DNA of 64,000 bases from Paracoccaceae bacterium (GTDB lineage: Bacteria; Pseudomonadota; Alphaproteobacteria; Rhodobacterales; Rhodobacteraceae): positions 1,385,193-1,449,192 of the forward strand of contig JAHRYM010000001.1 in assembly GCA_020622085.1 (NCBI GenBank), read 5' to 3'. Position numbers and translations under genes: made by a program. Under the pieces are notes generated by a model that did not search any database, had not been told where the DNA came from, and worked only from the letters and a program-made list of their open reading frames with translations. Below, in pieces: positions 53,918-63,104 of this stretch; position 1 is the stretch's first letter; each line of letters begins with the position of its first letter.

Positions 53918-54032
53918 TGCGCCTGTGCGCGCGCCCTGTGCAAGCGCTGCGGCGCGCCATCGAACCCGGCGGACGCGCCAACGGGCGTGAAACCGCCGTC
54001 CGGTTGTGCTAGTCTGACCCGTGCGGTCTGGC

Positions 54033-54087
54033 TTGATCCTTGTCAAGGCTTGCATCCGTGGGGCCAGCTAGGCTTGATCCCAGTCAT
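54033..54087 (+). promoter_or_regulatory. Two FNR/FixK-like boxes upstream of the phasin gene
   Basis: TTGATCCTTGTCAA (54033-54046) fits TTGA-N6-TCAA exactly. A second copy, TTGATCCCAGTCAT (54074-54087), has one mismatch and sits 41 bp downstream, about four helical turns. Both share the flank GGCTTGATCC. They end 52 bp before the phasin start and could bring the PHA genes under oxygen control. Confidence 0.5.
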
Positions 54088-54138
54088 GTGTCCCGTCACC
54101 CGGACTTCTGCGGGGACGAGGCAGAGGAAGGAGTTCCC

Positions 54139-54510
54139 ATGAACAGTCCAGAGACTCAATTCCCGCAAGCGCCGCTCGATCCGATGCGTGGCGGTGACGC
54201 GCTTGCCGGGGTTGTGCGGGCACAGGCGCGGATGATGGATGCGCTGTTGCGCCAGAACATCGAGACGCTCGATTTCCTCAGGAAACGCTTCGAACTGGAT
54301 CGCCAGATGCTGGCGGACCTGTCCCGCGCCACTGACCCCGCCACGATGATTTCAGTGCTCTCAACCTTCTGGTCGCGGGCCATGGCGGATTACACAAACG
54401 AGGCCGGGACGCTGAGTTCCTTCGCTGCGGCGACTGCCGGACAGTTCATCGAAGGGCTGAAGGACGAGGCCAAGGCGCTGAGCGGCGGGTCGGCACGCAC
54501 GAAACCCTGA
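54139..54510 (+). CDS. Phasin-family protein
   Basis: Phasins coat polyhydroxyalkanoate granules. This 123-residue protein is largely amphipathic helix, with MDALLRQNIETLDFLRKRF, DRQMLADLSRATDPATMISVL and FWSRAMADYTNEAGTLSSFAA typical of the Phasin_2 family. ATG 54139 follows GAAGGAG. It shares its last base with the start of the PHA synthase gene, which supports the call. Confidence 0.85.
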   Translation: MNSPETQFPQAPLDPMRGGDALAGVVRAQARMMDALLRQNIETLDFLRKRFELDRQMLADLSRATDPATMISVLSTFWSRAMADYTNEAGTLSSFAAATAGQFIEGLKDEAKALSGGSARTKP

Positions 54511-56513
54511 TGCCACGCAAGCCCCGCACAAGCGATCGGCCTGAACGGCCGACCAGGGACCGCCGCCGGGCCGGTGGTCCGTCGGCCTTGGCCGCATCCC
54601 GGTCGCTGCCTGATGCCGTAATGGCGCCGGAAACTGTTCCGGCGACCGCAACGGCGGATCTGCCCGACGCACCGGCAGGGCAGGCAAACGCCCCTGGGGC
54701 AGCATTCGCGCCAAACTCCGCGCCAAACTCCGGGCCAGACTCCGGGCCAGACTCCGGGCCAGACCCCGCGCCAGACTCCGGCTCCGGCTTTCAGACGGAT
54801 GCGCTCCGCTCTCTTGACCGGAGGATCCACGCCACGCTTGGATCGGCCGTCGGCGGGCTTTCGGTCGTCGGACTGGCGCAGGCCTGGAGCGACTGGGCCC
54901 TGCATCTGGCGCTGTCGCCCGGCAAGCGGATGGAGCTTGGCCTTGAAGCCTGGCGCAAATGGAGCCGGCTGGGCACCGCCATGGCCGAGGGGCTTGGCGG
55001 TCCGGACAGGGGCCCCTGCATTGCGCCGCGCCCGAATGATCGCCGATTCGCCGGACCGGCCTGGCACAAGATGCCCTATTGCGCGCTCAGCCAGTCTTTC
55101 CTTCTGGCCGAGGAATGGTGGCATGAGGCCACGACCGACATTCCGGGCGTCAGTCGCCAGAACGAACGTCTGGTCGAGTTCTATGGCCGGCAGTTCATGG
55201 ACATGCTGTCGCCATCGAACTTCCTGGCGACCAACCCCGAACTGATGGAACGGACCGCAGGGGAGGGCGGCAAGAACCTGATCCGCGGGCTGTCGGCCTG
55301 GGCCGCAGACGCGGGGCGGGTGATCACGGGCGATGACGCACCGCGACCGCTGGCCTTCCGGCCCGGCAAGGAGGTGGCGGTCACACCGGGAGAAGTGATC
55401 TATCAGAACCGGCTGATCGAACTGATCCAGTATCGCCCCGCGACGGAAACGGTCCAGTCGGTGCCGATCCTGATCGTTCCGGCCTGGATCATGAAATACT
55501 ACATCCTTGATCTGTCGCCGGAAAACTCGTTGATCCGCTGGCTCGTGGGGCAGGGGTTCACGGTGTTCTGCCTGTCCTGGAAGAACCCCGACGCAGGGGA
55601 CCGCGATCTGGGCCTGGAAGATTACCGGACCCTTGGGGTGATGGCTGCACTTGATGCGGTCTGCGCGGTGACCGGCGCGGAAGCGGTCCATGCGATGGGC
55701 TATTGCCTGGGCGGCACGCTTCTTGCCGTCGCTGCGGCGGCCATGGCGCGCGACGGCGACCGGCGGCTTGCCACGCTGACGCTGCTGGCGGCGCAGGTCG
55801 ATTTTTCCCAGGCGGGGGAACTGGCGATGTTTGCCAGCGAGCCGCAGATCGCGCTTCTGGAAGACATCATGTGGCAGGAGGGCTATCTGGACCAGCGCCG
55901 GATGGCGGGTGCCTTCAACATGCTCAGGGCACAGGATCTGATCTGGTCACGGGTGACGAAGGCCTATCTGGAGGGAGAGATCGACCGGCCCGACGATCTG
56001 GGAAGCTGGAGCATGGACGCCACGCGGATGCCCTACAGGATGCATTCGGAATACCTGCGCCGCTTCTATCTTGACAACGACCTGTCGGAAGGGCGGCTCG
56101 GGGCCGGGGGGGCGCCAGTCTATCTTGCCGATATCCGCGTCCCGATCTTTGCCGTCGCAACCGAACGCGACCACATCGCGCCATGGAAATCGGTCTTCAA
56201 GCTGTCGTTCATGGTGCACGGCGCGCTGGATCTGGCGCTGGTTTCGGGCGGGCACAACACCGGCATCGTGGCTCCTCCCGGGCATCCGCGCGCGTCCTAC
56301 CGGCTCTTGCGGCACGGGCCCGAGTCGAACCACCCCGGCCCCGACGACTGGGCGCAATCGGTCGCGGCGGTGCCGGGTTCGTGGTGGGAGGCGCTGCGGG
56401 ACTGGTGGCTGGGCCATTCCGACCGGCCCATCGCCCCGCCGCCGATGGGCCGCGCCGAAAGCGGGCTTGTGCCCTTGCGCCCGGCCCCGGGTAACTATGT
56501 GCTGATGCGATGA
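54510..56513 (+). CDS. phaC: Poly(3-hydroxyalkanoate) polymerase (PHA synthase)
   Basis: This enzyme polymerises 3-hydroxyacyl-CoA into PHA. The 667-residue protein has a PhaC N-terminal domain (about 150-320) and an alpha/beta-hydrolase core. The lipase-like box is GYCLGG (397-402, Cys399). An Asp-containing ATERDHIAPW and the catalytic-His segment SGGHNTGI follow. The first about 95 residues are a non-conserved, disordered-looking extension with P-N/D-S-G/A repeats. It is coupled to the phasin gene. Confidence 0.92.
   Translation: MPRKPRTSDRPERPTRDRRRAGGPSALAASRSLPDAVMAPETVPATATADLPDAPAGQANAPGAAFAPNSAPNSGPDSGPDSGPDPAPDSGSGFQTDALRSLDRRIHATLGSAVGGLSVVGLAQAWSDWALHLALSPGKRMELGLEAWRKWSRLGTAMAEGLGGPDRGPCIAPRPNDRRFAGPAWHKMPYCALSQSFLLAEEWWHEATTDIPGVSRQNERLVEFYGRQFMDMLSPSNFLATNPELMERTAGEGGKNLIRGLSAWAADAGRVITGDDAPRPLAFRPGKEVAVTPGEVIYQNRLIELIQYRPATETVQSVPILIVPAWIMKYYILDLSPENSLIRWLVGQGFTVFCLSWKNPDAGDRDLGLEDYRTLGVMAALDAVCAVTGAEAVHAMGYCLGGTLLAVAAAAMARDGDRRLATLTLLAAQVDFSQAGELAMFASEPQIALLEDIMWQEGYLDQRRMAGAFNMLRAQDLIWSRVTKAYLEGEIDRPDDLGSWSMDATRMPYRMHSEYLRRFYLDNDLSEGRLGAGGAPVYLADIRVPIFAVATERDHIAPWKSVFKLSFMVHGALDLALVSGGHNTGIVAPPGHPRASYRLLRHGPESNHPGPDDWAQSVAAVPGSWWEALRDWWLGHSDRPIAPPPMGRAESGLVPLRPAPGNYVLMR
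54711..54782 (+). repeat. Six-copy 12-bp tandem repeat inside phaC
   Basis: Six 12-bp units of CCAGACTCCGGG type encode P-N/D-S-G/A repeats at residues 68-91 of the PHA synthase. The in-frame period means that copy-number change would alter linker length without a frameshift. Confidence 0.9.
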
Positions 56514-56561
56514 ACAGGGCGGTCTGTCCTGCCGATCATGTGCGGGCAAGGGGATGACCGC

Positions 56562-57215
56562 GTGAGAGAACACCGCCACCGCAATTTCATCCTTTCCGCC
56601 ATTCTGGCGCTGGTGTCCGGGGCCGTGATCCGGGCCACGGGCGGCGTCACCCTGGCCCTGCCGCTGGTCCTGATCGTGGCGGATATGTTCTCGGCGCTTT
56701 ATCTGGTGCTGCTGCTGTCACAGGCAGCGGGTCTGACGCCCGATGTCCTGCGCCGCCATGCCACGGATGCCGACGAAGGCCTGCCTCTGATCCTGCTGGT
56801 CGCGGTCGGCATCGTCGCCACCAGCATGACGGCGATCTTCCTTGTGCTGGCCGCGCCGGGCGGCGTTTCGGTGGCGGGAGGGGGGCTGGCGCTTTGCAGC
56901 GTGCCGCTGGGCTGGGCGATGCTGCACAGCGTCTTCGCCTTTCACTACGCGCGCGAGTTCTACACTCCGCAGGAGGGGGAGGGGGACGGGGCACGGGATA
57001 CCGGCGGGCTCGAATTTCCAGGGACGCCCGAGCCGGGGATATGGGAGTTTCTGTATTTCTCCTTCGTCATCGGCATGACGGCGCAGGTCTCGGACGTTGT
57101 CGTGAAGCGGACCCCGATGCGCCGGCTTGCCCTTTCGCATTCGGTGCTGGCCTTCTTCTTCAACACGGTGATCCTCGCGCTTGCGGTGAACGCCGCCGTC
57201 AATCTGGGCCGCTGA
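56562..57215 (+). CDS. DUF1345-family membrane protein
   Basis: This protein of about 217 residues has five to six hydrophobic segments. The pattern AILALVSGAVIRATGG, FAFHYAREFY, and FLYFSFVIGMTAQVSDV followed by LALSHSVLAFFFNTVILALAVN is typical of DUF1345 proteins. No function is known. GTG 56562 has AAGGGG nearby; ATG 56538 would add eight residues with a poorer site. It is probably transcribed with phaC. Confidence 0.8.
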   Translation: MREHRHRNFILSAILALVSGAVIRATGGVTLALPLVLIVADMFSALYLVLLLSQAAGLTPDVLRRHATDADEGLPLILLVAVGIVATSMTAIFLVLAAPGGVSVAGGGLALCSVPLGWAMLHSVFAFHYAREFYTPQEGEGDGARDTGGLEFPGTPEPGIWEFLYFSFVIGMTAQVSDVVVKRTPMRRLALSHSVLAFFFNTVILALAVNAAVNLGR

Positions 57216-57266
57216 TCCGCTTGCCGTCTCCCTGTCCGCCGACAGGGCTGCGGCGCAAGCCCCGGG

Positions 57267-57575
57267 TCACTCCATGTCGACCATCTGCCGCAGCTTGCCG
57301 CTCTGGCCATCGAAGATCAGGATCTGGCCCCGGTCCGTCACCACGGCGACCCAGCCGCGGCCCACCGTCACCGCCTCGGCGCGCGATCCTTCGGGAAGCG
57401 TGATCGCGGCCGGCAGCAGCGGCGCGGGCGGGGGCGCCTTCAGGCGGATGACAAGCAGCACCACAATGGTTATGACGCCGAGGATCATCGTCGCCGTCAG
57501 AATGGTGACCAGGGTTTTCAGAAAGCGCAGTTCGGGCGGCAGGGGGCCGTTCGACGGTGCCGGAGCATCATTCAT
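57267..57575 (-). CDS. Small single-span membrane protein (DUF6476-like)
   Basis: The 102-residue protein has one transmembrane helix (about 25-47; LVTILTATMILGVITIVVLLVIRL). A small C-terminal domain (AVTVGRGWVAVVTDRGQILIFDG) resembles a single beta-propeller blade. The PPELRFLKTLVT start matches a protein family that I associate with Rhodobacterales, usually next to rluD. The ATG at 57575 overlaps the rluD-type start in CATG; an ATG at 57584 is also possible. Confidence 0.7.
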   Translation of the reverse strand: MNDAPAPSNGPLPPELRFLKTLVTILTATMILGVITIVVLLVIRLKAPPPAPLLPAAITLPEGSRAEAVTVGRGWVAVVTDRGQILIFDGQSGKLRQMVDME

Positions 57576-58620
57576 GTCGGACATCCCGCCCATCCTCGTC
57601 ACCATCGGGGAAAACCCGCCCGACCGTCTTGATAAGGCCTTGGCACGCGATGTGCCAGAGGATGCAGCGCTGTCGCGGTCACGTCTGGCACGGCTGATCG
57701 CGGAAGGCGCGGTAACGCGCGCGGGCCAGCCGGTCACCGACCTGAAGGCGAAAGTGGCGACTGGCGAGGTCTATGCGATCGTTCCCGGCGCGCCCGAGGA
57801 TGTGGAAACTGTGGCCGAGGCGATCCCGCTGAACGTGGTCTGGGAAGACGCCGATCTGATCGTCATCGACAAGCCGGCGGGCATGGTCGTCCATCCGGCG
57901 CCGGGGTCTCATTCCGGCACGCTGGTCAACGCGCTTCTGCACCATTGCGGCGATACCCTGTCGGGAATCGGCGGCGAGAAACGGCCCGGGATCGTCCACC
58001 GGATCGACAAGGATACATCGGGCCTTCTGGTGGTGGCGAAGTCCGACCGCGCCCATCACGGTCTCGCCGCCCAGTTCGAGGCCCATACGGTCGCCCGGCG
58101 GTATCTGGCGGTGGTCTACGGCCTCCCCGAGGCCTCGGACCCGCGTCTGCATGGCGTTCGAGGGCTCACGTTCGAACCACAGAGCGTGGTGCGGATAGGA
58201 ACCCACATTGCCCGCCACCGCACCGACCGGCAGCGGCAGGCGGTGACGGATCACGGCGGGCGCCATGCCGTGACGCGGTTCCGGGTGCTGGGATGGTTCG
58301 GCACGCCCCCGGCAGCCAGTCTGGTGGAGTGCTGGCTGGAAACGGGGCGCACCCACCAGATCCGCGTCCACCTGACCCATGCCGGCCATGCGCTGATCGG
58401 CGATCCGGTCTATGGCGGCCGGCGCCGGCTTTCGCCTGTGGCTGTGGGCGAGGCGGGTGTGGCTGCTGCCACCAGCTTCCCGCGTCAGGCGCTTCATGCT
58501 GCGACCCTGGGGTTCGAACATCCCGTGACCGGCGACTGGCTGGAATTCGAAAGCCCGCTTCCCGCCGACATGGAGGCGCTGATTGCCGCGCTTGACAGCG
58601 GCCCCGTTCACGCCGGGTGA
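57574..58620 (+). CDS. RluA-family 23S rRNA pseudouridine synthase (RluD-like)
   Basis: This enzyme isomerises specific uridines in 23S rRNA. The 348-residue protein has an N-terminal S4 RNA-binding domain (about 17-75) and a catalytic domain with VIDKPAGMVVHPAPG. The active-site Asp145 lies in VHRIDKDTSGLLVVAK. CWLETGRTHQIRVHL and GDPVYGG follow. ATG 57574 is divergent from, and overlaps, the start of the small membrane protein gene. Confidence 0.94.
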   Translation: MSDIPPILVTIGENPPDRLDKALARDVPEDAALSRSRLARLIAEGAVTRAGQPVTDLKAKVATGEVYAIVPGAPEDVETVAEAIPLNVVWEDADLIVIDKPAGMVVHPAPGSHSGTLVNALLHHCGDTLSGIGGEKRPGIVHRIDKDTSGLLVVAKSDRAHHGLAAQFEAHTVARRYLAVVYGLPEASDPRLHGVRGLTFEPQSVVRIGTHIARHRTDRQRQAVTDHGGRHAVTRFRVLGWFGTPPAASLVECWLETGRTHQIRVHLTHAGHALIGDPVYGGRRRLSPVAVGEAGVAAATSFPRQALHAATLGFEHPVTGDWLEFESPLPADMEALIAALDSGPVHAG

Positions 58621-58706
58621 CAAGCCTGTGAGCCACCGACACATTCCGAAGAAACCATATGTGCAACCTTTCACTGTCCTTTAACGTTGGGCCTGACAGA
58701 AGCAGT

Positions 58707-58736
58707 CTTGAGTTCGCGTGGGGTCGCACCCACTAT
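58707..58736 (+). promoter_or_regulatory. Candidate rpoH promoter (sigma-32-like or sigma-70)
   Basis: CTTGAGT (58707-58713) and CCCACTAT (58729-58736), 15 bp apart, resemble a heat-shock promoter (CTTGAAA-N13-15-CCCATnT). The same bases give a sigma-70 reading, TTGAGT-N17-CACTAT. It lies 45 bp before the rpoH start, so rpoH may be partly self-controlled. Confidence 0.45.
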
Positions 58737-58780
58737 AGGTGGTCCCGTCGGCGCTTTGCTGCGGGGCAGAAGGGGGTCAG

Positions 58781-59677
58781 ATGACGAGCTACACCAACCT
58801 TCCGGCACCCAGTCCCGAACAGGGGCTGAACCGTTACCTGCAGGAAATCCGCAAGTTCCCGCTGCTGGAACCGGAAGAGGAATACATGCTGGCCAAGCGC
58901 TGGACCGACCATCAGGATTCTGAAGCCGCCCACAAGATGGTCACCTCGCACCTGCGGCTTGCCGCCAAGATCGCCATGGGCTACCGCGGCTATGGCCTGC
59001 CGCAGGCGGAGGTGATTTCCGAAGCCAACGTGGGGCTGATGCAGGCGGTGAAGCGCTTCGACCCGGAAAAGGGCTTTCGTCTGGCCACTTACGCGATGTG
59101 GTGGATCCGGGCGAGCATCCAGGAATACATCCTTCGGTCCTGGAGTCTGGTGAAGCTGGGCACCACCAGCGCGCAGAAGAAGCTGTTTTTCAACCTGCGC
59201 AAGGCCAAGGCCAAGATCGGCGCGCTCGAGGAAGGCGACCTGCGCCCGGAAAACGTTGCCCGGATCGCGCGGGATCTGAACGTCACCGAGGAAGAGGTCA
59301 TTTCCATGAACCGCCGCCTCTCGGGGGGCGATGCCTCGCTCAATGCCCAGATCGGGTCCGAGGGTGAGGGAACGGCGCAGTGGCAGGACTGGCTCGAGGA
59401 TGAAGACGCCGATCAGGCGGGCGCCTATGAGGAAGCCGACGAGCTATCGGCGCGGCGCGAAATGCTGATGCGGGCGATGGATACGCTCAACGACCGGGAA
59501 AAGGACATCCTGATCCAGCGGCGCCTGCAGGACGATCCGGTGACGCTGGAAGATCTGTCGACCCGCTACGAGGTCAGCCGTGAACGGATCCGCCAGATCG
59601 AGGTGCGGGCCTTCGAGAAACTGCAAAACCGGATGCGCGAGCTCGCGCGCGAAAAGGGCATGCTGATCCCGGCGTGA
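58781..59677 (+). CDS. rpoH: RNA polymerase heat-shock sigma factor RpoH
   Basis: RpoH directs transcription of heat-shock and related stress genes. The 298-residue protein has sigma regions 2, 3 and 4: [46 protein letters not shown] (in segments) and the C-terminal [19 protein letters not shown]. The RpoH box QKKLFFNLR (132-140) is diagnostic. ATG 58781 follows AGGGGG. Alpha-proteobacteria often have two RpoH paralogues; only one is here. Confidence 0.96.
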   Translation: MTSYTNLPAPSPEQGLNRYLQEIRKFPLLEPEEEYMLAKRWTDHQDSEAAHKMVTSHLRLAAKIAMGYRGYGLPQAEVISEANVGLMQAVKRFDPEKGFRLATYAMWWIRASIQEYILRSWSLVKLGTTSAQKKLFFNLRKAKAKIGALEEGDLRPENVARIARDLNVTEEEVISMNRRLSGGDASLNAQIGSEGEGTAQWQDWLEDEDADQAGAYEEADELSARREMLMRAMDTLNDREKDILIQRRLQDDPVTLEDLSTRYEVSRERIRQIEVRAFEKLQNRMRELAREKGMLIPA

Positions 59678-59840
59678 CGGGGTGAAATCCTGGGGCGCGC
59701 GGGCCTTTGCGGGTCTGCGTTCCTTTGTTGATTGGTCAGTCAAAAGCGACGCAATTTCCAAGGCTTGCGACATTGCGGGTTGCCAGACCCTTCAACGCCC
59801 GCTAACCAACGGTCGAACTGAATCGCACAGGAATGCCCCG

Positions 59841-60536
59841 ATGAACATGCTCGGCACCTTTCTCAAGCCGATGCACCCGGAAGGCTACCGCTTTGTCGGG
59901 GCCTTCGCGGCGATTTCCGTCATACTCTTCCTGATCTGGGAACCCCTTGGCTGGCTTGGCGTCGGGCTGACAGTCTGGTGCTACTACTTCTTCCGCGATC
60001 CCCGGCGCGTGGTGCCGATCGGCGACAACCTTGTGATCAGCCCGGCCGATGGCGTCGTGTCGCTGATCCAGCCGGCAGTGCCGCCCGCAGAGCTTGGCAT
60101 GGGCGACCAGCCGATGACGCGCGTCAGCGTGTTCATGAACGTCTTCAACTGCCATGTGAACCGGATGCCGGCCGGTGGCCGGATCACCCATGTTGCCTAC
60201 CGCCCGGGCAAGTTCCTGAACGCCTCGCTCGACAAGGCCAGCACCGACAACGAACGCAACGGCCTTGCGATCGAGCTGCCCGACGGCCGCCGCATCGGCG
60301 TGGTGCAGATCGCGGGGCTGGTCGCGCGGCGCATCGTCTGTTTCGTGCAGCCGGGCTTGCAGCTTGACCGGGGTGAACGCTTCGGCCTGATCCGCTTCGG
60401 CTCGCGCGTCGATGTCTATCTTCCGGACGGCGTGGCGCCGCTGGTGGCGCTGGGCCAGACCATGGTCGCGGGCGAGACGGTCCTTGCCGATCTGGACCTG
60501 CCCGGCGTTCCCGCCCGTCTGGGGCGCGCGATCTGA
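59841..60536 (+). CDS. psd: Phosphatidylserine decarboxylase proenzyme (short form)
   Basis: Psd decarboxylates phosphatidylserine to phosphatidylethanolamine. The 231-residue protein is the short, archaeal/alpha-proteobacterial type. A hydrophobic N-terminal segment (about 17-50) and [13 protein letters not shown] are present. The self-cleavage motif is FGSRVDVY, where Gly187-Ser188 is cut to form the pyruvoyl group. It shares one base with the pssA start (TGATG). Confidence 0.95.
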   Translation: MNMLGTFLKPMHPEGYRFVGAFAAISVILFLIWEPLGWLGVGLTVWCYYFFRDPRRVVPIGDNLVISPADGVVSLIQPAVPPAELGMGDQPMTRVSVFMNVFNCHVNRMPAGGRITHVAYRPGKFLNASLDKASTDNERNGLAIELPDGRRIGVVQIAGLVARRIVCFVQPGLQLDRGERFGLIRFGSRVDVYLPDGVAPLVALGQTMVAGETVLADLDLPGVPARLGRAI

Positions 60537-61303
60537 TGCCGCGCCTGCCTGGCGGCCGCCGCCCCAGGGCAGAGATGCCGCTGGTGCAACTGATCCCGAA
60601 TGCCGTCACGCTGATCGCCATCGGTGCGGGGCTGACGGCGGTGCGGGCGGCGATCCATGGCAGCGTTCATCTGGCGGTCGGGCTGATCGTGCTGGCGGCG
60701 GCACTGGATGCGATCGACGGTCGGCTGGCGCGGATGCTCAACAGCGAAAGCGCCATCGGCGCCGAACTGGACTCACTGGCCGACTTCTTCAACTTCGGGG
60801 TTGTTCCGGCGCTGGTTCTTTACCTTTGGGGATTGCAGGACGAACGTGATGTCGGCTGGGCGGCGGTGCTGGTCTATGCGATCTGCTGCGCGCTCAGGCT
60901 TGCACGCTTCAACGTCGGGGTGAAAGCCGAAGCCGGCTCCGATCCTTCGTTCTTCACCGGAGTTCCCGCGCCGATGGGGGCGCTTCTGGTAATGCTTCCG
61001 ATCTATGTCAGCGCGGCCTGGCCCGACCCGATCCGTTTCCACGGCATTGCGGTCAGCCTTTACATGGCGGTGATCGGCGCGCTGATGGTGTCGACCCTGC
61101 CGACCTGGTCGACGAAGAAGATGACGATCTATGCCGATCATGCGCGCTTTGCCCTTGCGCTGGGCGCGGTCGTCGCGGCGGCGCTGTTCACCTATCCGTG
61201 GGTCACGCTTGTCGTCATGGTCCTTGTCTATCTTGCAAGCCTGCCTTTCGCCCTGCGCGCCCGTCGGCGGCGCAGGCCTTTCCAGACGACCCCCGAGGAG
61301 TGA
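60536..61303 (+). CDS. pssA: CDP-diacylglycerol-serine O-phosphatidyltransferase PssA
   Basis: PssA makes phosphatidylserine from CDP-diacylglycerol and serine, the substrate for Psd. The 255-residue membrane protein has about seven hydrophobic segments. The complete CDP-alcohol phosphotransferase signature is present: D58-x2-D61-G62-x2-A65-R66-x8-G75-x3-D79-x3-D83. It is coupled to psd and ends 4 nt before the PE methyltransferase gene. Confidence 0.95.
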   Translation: MPRLPGGRRPRAEMPLVQLIPNAVTLIAIGAGLTAVRAAIHGSVHLAVGLIVLAAALDAIDGRLARMLNSESAIGAELDSLADFFNFGVVPALVLYLWGLQDERDVGWAAVLVYAICCALRLARFNVGVKAEAGSDPSFFTGVPAPMGALLVMLPIYVSAAWPDPIRFHGIAVSLYMAVIGALMVSTLPTWSTKKMTIYADHARFALALGAVVAAALFTYPWVTLVVMVLVYLASLPFALRARRRRRPFQTTPEE

Positions 61304-61307
61304 CCGG

Positions 61308-61940
61308 ATGAATCCCCAAGCCGTCGAATCTGCCTATGCCCGCTGGGCGCCGATCTATGACCGGACCTTCGGCAAGATCACCAGCGTCGGACGGCGCCGG
61401 GCGAGCGACTACATCAATGGCCGGGGTGGCCGGCTGCTCGAAGTGGGTGTCGGCACCGGGCTGGCGCTGCCCTACTACAGCCCCCGCCTGTCGGTCACAG
61501 GTGTCGACTACAGTGCCGAGATGCTGGCCAAGGCGCAGGCGCGGGTCGATGGACTGGGGCTTGGCCATGTCGAGCTGAACCGGATGGATGCCCGGGCGCT
61601 GGATTATCCCGACAATCATTTCGACACGGTCGCGGCCATGCATATCGTCTCGGTGGTGCCAGAGCCTGAAAAGGTGGTCGCTGAAATGGCGCGGGTCTGC
61701 AAACCGGGCGGAGAGGTGGTGATCGTCAACCATTTCGCGCGCGACAAGGGGGCGCTCGCCATGCTGGAACGCCTGGCGGCGCCCCTGGAGAACATGCTGG
61801 GCTGGCACTCCGATTTCCCGATGGAGCGGGTTCTGGGCGTGCCGGGCCTGAGCATCGCCGCCGAGGAACAGTTCCCACCGCTGGGGATGATGACCTTTCT
61901 TGTCCTGCGCAAGGAAATGGCTCCGCCGCGCCTGTCCTGA
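61308..61940 (+). CDS. pmtA: Phosphatidylethanolamine N-methyltransferase PmtA
   Basis: PmtA methylates phosphatidylethanolamine to phosphatidylcholine with SAM. The 210-residue soluble methyltransferase has the SAM motif LLEVGVGTGLALPYY (43-57), VTGVDYSAEMLAKAQ and AMHIVSVVPEPEKVVAEMARV, matching the Rhodobacter-type PmtA. The ATG is 61308. The order psd-pssA-pmtA gives the whole PS to PE to PC route in one operon. Confidence 0.9.
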   Translation: MNPQAVESAYARWAPIYDRTFGKITSVGRRRASDYINGRGGRLLEVGVGTGLALPYYSPRLSVTGVDYSAEMLAKAQARVDGLGLGHVELNRMDARALDYPDNHFDTVAAMHIVSVVPEPEKVVAEMARVCKPGGEVVIVNHFARDKGALAMLERLAAPLENMLGWHSDFPMERVLGVPGLSIAAEEQFPPLGMMTFLVLRKEMAPPRLS

Positions 61941-62006
61941 TGCCGATTGCCAAGCCGGCCGTCGCAACCTAGCCTGACCGGGGGGCAAGGCAATGGGAGC
62001 GGGCCG

Positions 62007-63011
62007 ATGGTGAAGCCGGTCAACTGGGGCGTCCTTGGCGCGGCGAAATTCGCGCGTGACCACATGGCCCGGGCCATCCACGAAGCCGAAGGCGCGCGGT
62101 TCCATGCGCTGGCCACGTCAGACCCGGCCAAGGCCGCCGGGTTCCGGGCCTTCGCGCCGGATATCGTCGTGCATGACGGCTATGACGCGCTTCTGGCCGA
62201 TCCTTCGGTCGAGGCGGTCTATATCCCCCTGCCCAACAACCTTCACGTCGAATGGACGCTGAAGGCCATCGCCGCAGGCAAGCACGTGCTGACCGAGAAG
62301 CCCATCGCCATGCGCGCCGGCCAGATCGACGCGCTGATTGCCGCGCGCGATGCGTCGAACCTGCTGGTGGCCGAGGCCTACATGATCGTCCACCACCCGC
62401 AATGGCGCCGCGCGCGTGCCTTGGTGGCCGAAGGGGCGATCGGGCCGATCCTTCATGCCGACGCCGCCTTCAGCTATGACAACCGCGCCGACCCCGGAAA
62501 TATCCGCAACCGCCCGGAAACCGGCGGTGGGTCGATCCCGGATATCGGGATCTATGCCTATGGCGCGATCCGGCATGTCACTGGAGCCGAGCCGGTGCGG
62601 GTCCATTCCCGGATCATCCGTGAGAATGGCGTCGATGTTTTCACGCAGGTTCTGGCCGACATGGAGGGGCCGGAAGGCACCTTCACCTGCGGTGCCATGA
62701 CGTCGATGCGGCTGCCGCCCCGCCAGGAGGTGACGTTTCAGGGCGCGGAGGGCCTGATCCGCATGACCGGCCCCTTCAATGCCGGACTTTTCGCCGAGGC
62801 GCAGCTGCACATGATCCGCCCCGGCCGGCCCGATCATGTCGAACGCTTCCCCGGGGTGCGTCAATATCGCAATCAGGTCGAGGCCTTCTGCCGTTCGCTG
62901 CGCGAAGGGGTGGCCTATCCCTGGTCACTCGAGGATGCGCGGGGAACCCAGGCCATGATCGACATGGTGCTTGCGGGCGAAAGCACGCCTTGGCCGCCAC
63001 TGCCCGGGTGA
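62007..63011 (+). CDS. Gfo/Idh/MocA-family oxidoreductase
   Basis: This 334-residue NAD(P)-dependent dehydrogenase has the Rossmann start NWGVLGAAKFARDHMARAI, the VYIPLPNNLHVEWTLKAIAAGKHVLTEKP region (in segments) with the conserved EKP lysine, and YMIVHHPQW. GGGSIPDIGIYAYGAIRH carries the catalytic Asp/Tyr positions. The substrate, likely a sugar or cyclitol derivative, cannot be told from sequence. It is monocistronic behind pmtA. Confidence 0.9.
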   Translation: MVKPVNWGVLGAAKFARDHMARAIHEAEGARFHALATSDPAKAAGFRAFAPDIVVHDGYDALLADPSVEAVYIPLPNNLHVEWTLKAIAAGKHVLTEKPIAMRAGQIDALIAARDASNLLVAEAYMIVHHPQWRRARALVAEGAIGPILHADAAFSYDNRADPGNIRNRPETGGGSIPDIGIYAYGAIRHVTGAEPVRVHSRIIRENGVDVFTQVLADMEGPEGTFTCGAMTSMRLPPRQEVTFQGAEGLIRMTGPFNAGLFAEAQLHMIRPGRPDHVERFPGVRQYRNQVEAFCRSLREGVAYPWSLEDARGTQAMIDMVLAGESTPWPPLPG

Positions 63012-63104
63012 AGGGTTCAAGGAGGACTTTCCACCGGACATCAAATCATTGCACGCCCGACTTCCCGGCACGGATCAGGTGACGGCAGCGATCCGGATCT
63101 GCCG

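Noticed and set aside
59712..59745. FNR-like site TTGATTGGTCAGTCAA upstream of psd
   Set aside because: The half-sites are spaced too widely (8 rather than 6 central bases between TTGA and TCAA), so it is not a proper FNR box.
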